Part shown: in pieces, positions 59,026-64,000 of the stretch | Numbering within the stretch: the stretch's first letter is position 1 | Layout: each line of letters opens with the position of its first letter | Source: Candidatus Halobonum tyrrellensis G22 | GTDB taxonomy: Archaea; Halobacteriota; Halobacteria; Halobacteriales; Haloferacaceae | Reading direction: 5' to 3' | NCBI RefSeq assembly: GCF_000495475.1 | Contig: NZ_ASGZ01000021.1 | Location: 1 to 64,000 of the forward strand | DNA length: 64,000 nucleotides | Translations under genes and position numbers: made by a program | Notes under the pieces: generated by a model | The model's input: the letters and a program-made list of their open reading frames with translations, nothing else | Database searches by the model: none | What the model was told of the DNA's origin: nothing

Positions 59026-59952
59026 TCAGGAGCTAGAGGGGGACATCTGGATGTTGAGTCCCTTCTGGATGATCTGGGTGAACGCCATCGAGCAGAGGAA
59101 GTACCAGATGATCCACGCGGGCATGACGAGCACGTTGTCGCTCCACGTCACCTGCCCCACCAGCGGCAGGACGATGTCCTGGAGCCCGCTCCACGCGCCC
59201 GCGCCGCCGCGGAAGCCCATCCCCCAGTACATCCAGAGGAACGCCGGGATGGTGAGCATCATGATCCACACCATCGGGCGGAACTGCTCTTTGAACATGC
59301 CGAGCTGGTCGCCCATCGCCGACATCTGCTCCTCTTGGATGCGGTCGAGTTCGTCGTCGTCACCCCGTTCCTTCGCGGCCTTCTGCCGCTCTTGGAGCTC
59401 CTGCATCTGTTCTTGGTACTCGGACATCTTCTCCATGTCCATCAGGTTCGCGCGCAACAGCGTGGAGTACAGCCCCGTGACCGTCGCGATGATCATGATC
59501 ACCGCGTACAGCGGCAGCGCCGCCTGGAGCGGTCCCAACACCACGTCCATCGCCTGCCCGACGACGCTCCGCACCGGGCCGTACGAGTAGCCGATGAAGA
59601 ACAGCACCGTCACGGCCGCGGCGCCCTTGTCGTAGAGGCTCCACGACGAGTCCTCCTCCTCGTCGTCGTCGGACGTTCCGGCCGTCTCGGTCGTGGCGTC
59701 CCCGGTCGTATCCGCGTCGGGGTCGCGCAGGCCGGCCTCGATGGCGTCGCGGTCCGCGAGCGCGAACCCGGACTCGCCGTCCTCCAGGATGCCGCGCTCG
59801 ATGAGCCGCCCCCACTGCCCGCTGGAGATGTCGTCGCGCACGTCCGTCCACTTCACCTCGCCGTCCTCGGCGCGCGCGAGGACGACTTCGACCGCCTCGC
59901 GCATCTCCGGGTCGGACGCGAGGTCGCGGACGCGCTCTTCGATACGTGCCAT
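59026..59952 (-). CDS. EMC3/TMCO1 family membrane protein (DUF106)
   Basis: A 308-residue protein. The first 110 residues are soluble (ARIEERVRDLASDPEMREAV). Residues 130-300 hold a helix, a pair flanking the coiled-coil (EKMSEYQEQMQELQERQKAA ... EQMSAMGDQLGMFKEQFRPM) and further helices. This is the archaeal EMC3/YidC-like insertase arrangement. Members in haloarchaea usually sit beside adk and secY. The start MARIEERV at 59952 is chosen. It precedes crtD on the same strand and follows adk. Confidence 0.85.
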   Translation of the reverse strand: MARIEERVRDLASDPEMREAVEVVLARAEDGEVKWTDVRDDISSGQWGRLIERGILEDGESGFALADRDAIEAGLRDPDADTTGDATTETAGTSDDDEEEDSSWSLYDKGAAAVTVLFFIGYSYGPVRSVVGQAMDVVLGPLQAALPLYAVIMIIATVTGLYSTLLRANLMDMEKMSEYQEQMQELQERQKAAKERGDDDELDRIQEEQMSAMGDQLGMFKEQFRPMVWIMMLTIPAFLWMYWGMGFRGGAGAWSGLQDIVLPLVGQVTWSDNVLVMPAWIIWYFLCSMAFTQIIQKGLNIQMSPSSS

Positions 59953-60240
59953 TGAGGCGGGGTAAGCGACGGGCGCGTAAGAAGCTTTAGCAATCGCGCC
60001 GCGTCCGCGGTCGCCCGGCGCCACACGCGGTCGGCGCGAGACGGTCACCGGCGGGGAACCGGACGACCTGGCGGCGGTGGACGCGCCGGGGCGTCGCGAC
60101 TACCCCGCGGGTCGGCTGTGGCCCGCCGGCTCAGGTCGCGCCGGTGGACCGGTCACACTACCCCCGAACCGTGGACGGTTCCCGGCGGTGTCACGGCGAC
60201 GCGTGCGGATGAGGAGGGCGGCCGGTTCGCCCGGGCCGGC

Positions 60241-60858
60241 TCATTCCTCGACGACGTCGCGGATCCGCTCGAACACCTCGTCGGGCGTCCCCTCGCCGGA
60301 CACCTCGACGAGTCCGCCCGCCTCGCGGTAGTGTTCGACGACGGGTTCGGTGTTCTCGCGGTAGACGCGGAGGCGCTCGCGGACGGTGTCCTCCTGGTCG
60401 TCCTCGCGTTGGACCAGTCGCTCTTCGATTTCGGGGTCGTCGGGCACGTCGAACTCGACGTGGTAGTTGTCGCCCGTCTCGGGGTCGACCCGGCGGCCGG
60501 TGAGTCGCTCGACGAGTTCGTCCTCGGGCACGTCCAGGAAGACGACGTGGTCGAGGTCGGTCTGCTCGGAGAGGTACTCCGCCTGGTCGAGGTTGCGCGG
60601 GTAGCCGTCAAGGACGAACCCGTCGTCCGCGTTCGACAGCGCCGCGACGACGATCTCGTTGACCACGGGGTCGGGGACGAGTTCGCCGGCGTCCATGTAC
60701 TCGCCGGGCGTGCCGTACTCCGTCTCCATCTCCTTGTTCGCGCGGAGCGCGTCGCCGGTCGTGATGTGGTCGAGGTCGTACGTCTCGGCGAGCCGCGTGC
60801 TCTGGGTGCCCTTGCCGGCCCCCGGCGGGCCCAACAGCAGGATTCGGTGGTCGCTCAC
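60241..60858 (-). CDS. adk: Adenylate kinase
   Basis: Adk interconverts AMP + ATP and 2 ADP. The 205-residue product has the P loop [13 protein letters not shown] (residues 10-18), the AMP lid with TGDALRAN and [13 protein letters not shown], and the LID with [16 protein letters not shown] (the short-LID type without zinc Cys). [20 protein letters not shown] closes the site. The start is GTG at 60858. It is normally found directly after secY in haloarchaea; here 38 kb away and reversed. Confidence 0.94.
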   Translation of the reverse strand: MSDHRILLLGPPGAGKGTQSTRLAETYDLDHITTGDALRANKEMETEYGTPGEYMDAGELVPDPVVNEIVVAALSNADDGFVLDGYPRNLDQAEYLSEQTDLDHVVFLDVPEDELVERLTGRRVDPETGDNYHVEFDVPDDPEIEERLVQREDDQEDTVRERLRVYRENTEPVVEHYREAGGLVEVSGEGTPDEVFERIRDVVEE

Positions 60859-60958
60859 GCACGGAGCCTCCCGCGCCACGGTAAAAGGCGTGCTGAAACC
60901 GACACGCCCGGGCGCTCGACCGCCGGGGTTTTCTCGCGGCCCGCCGTACGCGGCGAGC

Positions 60959-61462
60959 ATGACCCGGTTCGACGCCGACACGCCCGCCGACCGGCGGTCG
61001 CTGTTCGCCGACGCCGTCACCGCCCACCGGACCCGCGGGAGCGCCTTCCTCACCGTCGAGACCGACCCCCCCGACGACGGGGTTCGGTTCGGCGACGGCG
61101 ACGACGAGGCGGACGCGAGCAGAGGGGCGGATGCGAGCGGAGGGGCGGACCCGAGCGCCGACGGGTCCGAGGGGGACGACGACGCGAGCGACGAACCGGC
61201 GGCGCCGCCGTGGGTCCAGTTCGCCGAGGACACGTTCAACCTCGACTGCACCGGCGAGGAACTCGACCGGCTGGAGTCGACGCTCGACGACTTCCCCGAG
61301 TTCCGGATCGACGCGCTCGACTCGCCCGACGAGACCGACGGGACGAACGTCCGGATCTCCGCGCGGTCGGACGCCAACCGCCTCGCGGAGTTCCTCGACC
61401 GGACGTTCCGCGAGGTGTACGACCGGCCCGAGGACTACCGGGCGTGGGTGACGCAGGTCTGA
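60959..61462 (+). CDS. Conserved haloarchaeal hypothetical protein
   Basis: A 167-residue acidic protein. [20 protein letters not shown] starts the globular part and [20 protein letters not shown] follows. About 40 residues of Asp/Ala/Gly-rich insert come next. The C-terminal half is [20 protein letters not shown] ... [20 protein letters not shown]. The fold is probably alpha/beta, with a conserved-looking end. It diverges from adk, with 100 bases between. I do not recognise a function. Confidence 0.7.
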   Translation: MTRFDADTPADRRSLFADAVTAHRTRGSAFLTVETDPPDDGVRFGDGDDEADASRGADASGGADPSADGSEGDDDASDEPAAPPWVQFAEDTFNLDCTGEELDRLESTLDDFPEFRIDALDSPDETDGTNVRISARSDANRLAEFLDRTFREVYDRPEDYRAWVTQV

Positions 61463-61484
61463 GTCGTCGACCCCGTACCGCAGG

Positions 61485-61706
61485 TCAGGCGTCGACGCCG
61501 TCGCGCTCCGGGTCGAACTCGCCCCAGCCGCGGAGGATGGCCACTCCGATCAGCGCGAGCGCACAGCCGCCGACCGTGCCCGCGGCCGCGCCGAGGCCGT
61601 CGAGGCTCGTCGTGGCGTCCGCCGCGAGCAGCGGCTCGACCGTCGACGAGAGGCACCACGCGCCGAACACCAGTGCCGAGAGGCCGATCGCTCGTGGGTT
61701 CTCCAC
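61485..61706 (-). CDS. Small membrane protein
   Basis: A 73-residue protein with two hydrophobic stretches (IGLSALVFGAWCLSSTVEPL and LGAAAGTVGGCALALIGVAI) and an acidic tail GEFDPERDGVDA. The start is a GTG at 61706. No family recognised. Confidence 0.55.
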   Translation of the reverse strand: MENPRAIGLSALVFGAWCLSSTVEPLLAADATTSLDGLGAAAGTVGGCALALIGVAILRGWGEFDPERDGVDA

Positions 61707-61774
61707 ACGCGAGCGAGAGCGAGCGAACGGAAAACGGCTCGGGTGGGTGCCCGCTCCCGCCCCCGGTACCGGCC

Positions 61775-62014
61775 TCAGGTCCGGCCGACGAGCACGTACA
61801 GCGCCAACACCGCGACCGCTCCGACGAGCGGGGCGACCAGCCCGGCGATCACCACCCCGATGGCCCACAGCGTCGCGCGGTCGTTCCCCCGCCCGGTCGC
61901 GTCCTGGTACACCCAGTAGGCGAGTCCGATGGGGACGAGGAGGAACAGGATCCCCACGAGGAGGACGATCAACAGCTCCGGACCGCCGGGTATCGCGCCG
62001 AACAGGAGGGCCAT
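61775..62014 (-). CDS. Small membrane protein, paralogue 1
   Basis: A 79-residue protein with two membrane helices (LLIVLLVGILFLLVPIGLAY and AIGVVIAGLVAPLVGAVAVL). The conserved middle WVYQDATGRGNDRATLWAIG matches the protein at 62251-62487 and an ending VLYVLVGRT-like. It is typical of a small haloarchaeal membrane family. Function unknown. Confidence 0.75.
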   Translation of the reverse strand: MALLFGAIPGGPELLIVLLVGILFLLVPIGLAYWVYQDATGRGNDRATLWAIGVVIAGLVAPLVGAVAVLALYVLVGRT

Positions 62015-62250
62015 ACCCCGCCGTCGGCGGGGCGGGGTTTCAAATCACCGACCGACCCGGTCCACGAGTCGCTCGGCCCCCGCGGTCGCTCCGCCGCACC
62101 GCTCCTCCGCGTCCGGCGGCGGGTGGTCCCAGCCGACGAGGGGCGCGACGCTCCCCGCGAGGGCGAACCGGACGAGTCGCATCCCGACCAGGCCGCTCCC
62201 GTCGGGGAGCGGTCCGAACAGCGGCGTCGGCCCGGGCGACGCCTCCCGGC

Positions 62251-62487
62251 TCAGTCGCGCCCGACGAACAGGTAGAGCGCGAAGACGATCAGGAAGCCGA
62301 TCAGCGAGAGGAACAGCGACGCGAGACCCACCCCGATGGCCCACAGCGCCGCGTTGTCGTTGTGCCGCCGCGAGGCGTCGCGGTACACCCAGTAGCCGAC
62401 GAGCAGCGCGATCACTAGGTTGATCACGCCGAGCAGCGCCAACTCGACGCCGCCGGGGAGCGCGCCGAACAGGAGAATCGGGTCCAT
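62251..62487 (-). CDS. Small membrane protein, paralogue 2
   Basis: A 78-residue paralogue of 61775-62014. It starts MDPILLFGALPGGVELALLG. The central region WVYRDASRRHNDNAALWAIG and the ending FALYLFVGRD correspond residue by residue. They are encoded in tandem on the reverse strand, with about 240 bases between them. Confidence 0.75.
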   Translation of the reverse strand: MDPILLFGALPGGVELALLGVINLVIALLVGYWVYRDASRRHNDNAALWAIGVGLASLFLSLIGFLIVFALYLFVGRD

Positions 62488-62587
62488 GTCGGGCGTGTCG
62501 CGGCCGGCCGTGAAAGCGGTTGCGCCGCGTCGCGTCCGTCGGACGCGGGACGCCGTCCGCGCCGCCCGTCCGTCGTTTCGCCCGCGC

Positions 62588-63511
62588 TCACGCCACGTCG
62601 GGGTCGCTCAGGTCGGCGGCGAGCACGAAGTCGGGTTCCTCGGAGACGGGCGTCCGGGCGGCGGCGGCGTCCGACACCCACCGGACGCGCTCGGGTATCA
62701 ACACGCGCGTGCGATCGACCCCCGCCTCGGCGGCGTCGCGGGCGACCGCGCGGAACAGCGCGCGCGCCGCCGCGGGGTCGTCCCACGCGGCGACGCCGTA
62801 GATGCCCCACGTCTCGGTCCCGCCGTCCTCCGTCCCGCGGTCGTAGTCGTACGCCCGGTAGGTGAACCCGCGGGTGCCGCCGTCGCGGGCGACGAACAGG
62901 CGGCCGTCGTCGGCCGCCGCGCGGAGTTGCTCGCGGCGGAGCGCCGACACGGCCCACGACTCCTCGGCGTCCATCGCCAGCCCGCGGAGGTGGGTCCGCG
63001 CGTCGCTGCCGGCCCAGAACGACCACGCGTCGGCCGCGTCGCGGGCGTCGGCGTCGGCGGTCACGTCGAGCGCCGGGTCGGCCGTCGGGTCGGGGTCGGG
63101 CTGGACCCACCGGAACTCCGCGCAGGGGTCGAACCCGGCGGCGCGCGAGAGACCCAGACCCGCGACGTTCCACGCGAACACCATGTTTCGACACGTCGAC
63201 GCGCCGCGCTCGCGCGCCCACGAGAGTACGGCGCGGGTGAGTTCGGCCGCGACCCCGCGGCCGCGGTGGGCGGGGTCGACGCGCATCCCCTGCGCCCACG
63301 CCTCCCGGTCGGTGAGCAGTCGACCCTGGATCACGCCGACCGGGTCGCCGTCCAGGTCGGCCACGAGCGTCCGCTGGTCGTCGCCGTCGGTGGCGACCCA
63401 GTCGGCGAACACGTCGGGGAGGTAGTCGCCGCCCGAGCGCTCGTCCCAGGTGTCGCGCGTGAACGCGACGACGCGCTCCTCGTCGTCCGCGCGCGCCCGC
63501 CGGACGGACAC
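62588..63511 (-). CDS. GNAT family N-acetyltransferase
   Basis: A 307-residue acetyltransferase. The N-terminal GNAT domain has VGVIQGRLLTDREAWAQGMR followed by VDPAHRGRGVAAELTRAVLS, where RGRGVA is the acetyl-CoA pyrophosphate loop. A second domain of about 130 residues follows (RLFVARDGGTRGFTYRAYDY) and looks like a second, degenerate GNAT fold. The start is uncertain: GTG at 63511 (MSVRRARADDEERV) is preferred over GTG at 63547, which overlaps the gatD stop. The substrate is unknown. Confidence 0.8.
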   Translation of the reverse strand: MSVRRARADDEERVVAFTRDTWDERSGGDYLPDVFADWVATDGDDQRTLVADLDGDPVGVIQGRLLTDREAWAQGMRVDPAHRGRGVAAELTRAVLSWARERGASTCRNMVFAWNVAGLGLSRAAGFDPCAEFRWVQPDPDPTADPALDVTADADARDAADAWSFWAGSDARTHLRGLAMDAEESWAVSALRREQLRAAADDGRLFVARDGGTRGFTYRAYDYDRGTEDGGTETWGIYGVAAWDDPAAARALFRAVARDAAEAGVDRTRVLIPERVRWVSDAAAARTPVSEEPDFVLAADLSDPDVA

Positions 63512-63537
63512 GTCGGGGTCGTCGGCGCCGCCGCGGC

Positions 63538-64000
63538 TCAGGTCCACGGCGCGGACTCGTCGGTGAGTTCGCCCGCGAGGTTCCGGCCCATCGCGTCGGC
63601 GGGCTCTTCCGCGTTCGCGAGCGCCCACATCAGCTTCACCTTCGCGGTGCCGGGGAGGGTGTCGCCCGCCTCCACGACGCCGGCGTCCAGCAGGTCCCGC
63701 CCGGTGTCGTACACGCGGTCACAGACCCGGCCCTCGATACACTGGCTGGTCATCACGACCGTCGCGCCGTCGTCGACCAACTCCGACAGCCGCGGGATCA
63801 GGTCGGTGTGGACGTGCCCGAGACCCGTCCCCTCGACGACGACGCCGTCCTTCCCGCTGAGGTAGTCGAGCGCCGCGGGGTCCATCCCGGGCGTGAACTT
63901 CACGAGCTCCACCTCGGGGTCGAGCTCCGCCGCGAGCGCGAGCTCCGTCCCGCCGCGTTCGGCGTACTCCTTCCCGTCGGCGAACGACACCGTCACCTCC
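63538..64000 (-). CDS. gatD: Glu-tRNA(Gln) amidotransferase subunit D, 3' part
   Basis: GatD, with GatE, converts Glu-tRNA(Gln) to Gln-tRNA(Gln) in archaea. It is an L-asparaginase-type amidase providing ammonia. The visible C-terminal 154 residues include YLSGKDGVVVEGTGLGHVHT, LVDDGATVVMTSQCIEGRVC and DTLPGTAKVKLMWALANAEE. They end RNLAGELTDESAPWT. The gene begins beyond the right edge of the window. Confidence 0.9.
   Translation of the reverse strand, partial: EVTVSFADGKEYAERGGTELALAAELDPEVELVKFTPGMDPAALDYLSGKDGVVVEGTGLGHVHTDLIPRLSELVDDGATVVMTSQCIEGRVCDRVYDTGRDLLDAGVVEAGDTLPGTAKVKLMWALANAEEPADAMGRNLAGELTDESAPWT

Noticed and set aside
57518-59590. 690-codon forward frame over crtD and the EMC3-like gene
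   Set aside because: It runs antisense to two convincing genes and has no domain; an effect of high GC content.
62045-62182. 45-codon reverse frame between the paired membrane protein genes
   Set aside because: No start signal and no conserved look; may be an intergenic remnant.

Overview
The window is haloarchaeal chromosome (class Halobacteria). The host DNA is very GC-rich and its proteins are strongly acidic. It carries the archaeal S10/spc ribosomal-protein operon with haloarchaeal traits: L32e with an N-terminal helix-hairpin-helix, S3 with a long acidic tail, and L4/L3/L22 of archaeal type. It also has methanopterin-dependent Mch, a PGF-CTERM surface protein and a bacterioruberin (crtB, crtD, lyeJ, cruF) cluster. 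I cannot fix the genus from the sequence alone.

Layout. 1-7250: J-domain fragment, GTPBP1-like GTPase, mch, a thiamine-binding protein, a YihY membrane protein, and two tRNA-Gly genes flanking a FilR1-type regulator. 7251-21842: a tightly packed operon from an RNA uridine methyltransferase through 23 ribosomal or RNase P genes to secY, with most stop and start codons overlapping. 21813-45868: a 24-kb AT-richer integrated element. 45997-64000: host genes again, including a histidine kinase with a degenerate receiver, hydrolase, surface protein, ZIP transporter, molybdopterin oxidoreductase, carotenoid genes, EMC3-like protein, adenylate kinase, small membrane proteins, a GNAT protein and the 3' part of gatD.

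The element is the most interesting part. It is bounded by a perfect 23-bp direct repeat of the secY 3' end (21813-21835 and 45846-45868), and its tyrosine recombinase lies next to the left copy. It therefore appears to integrate into a protein-coding gene, secY, and its own sequence restores the final SecY codons and stop. Inside are: a cassette of paralogous HicB-like small proteins; a replication-type operon (AbrB-like protein, 322-aa protein, UvrD-type helicase, primase-polymerase); a HEPN-like gene that looks frameshifted in a TG repeat; a type IIG restriction-modification enzyme; a GIY-YIG protein; antitoxin-like genes (AbrB, VapB) without visible toxins; and a second short tyrosine recombinase preceded by three copies of an 11-bp motif. 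Near the right end a SLATT-like two-transmembrane protein lies tail to tail with a small primase-polymerase-domain protein, a candidate conflict module. An imperfect 23-bp direct repeat (25048 and 44388) suggests nesting of an inner element.

Other points of interest are an insertion with two hairpins inside the RNase P protein gene rnp1, and a four-site operator array with 21/18/21-bp spacing across the start of a ZIP transporter gene. All functional calls come from reading motifs and gene order by eye. No database search was run.
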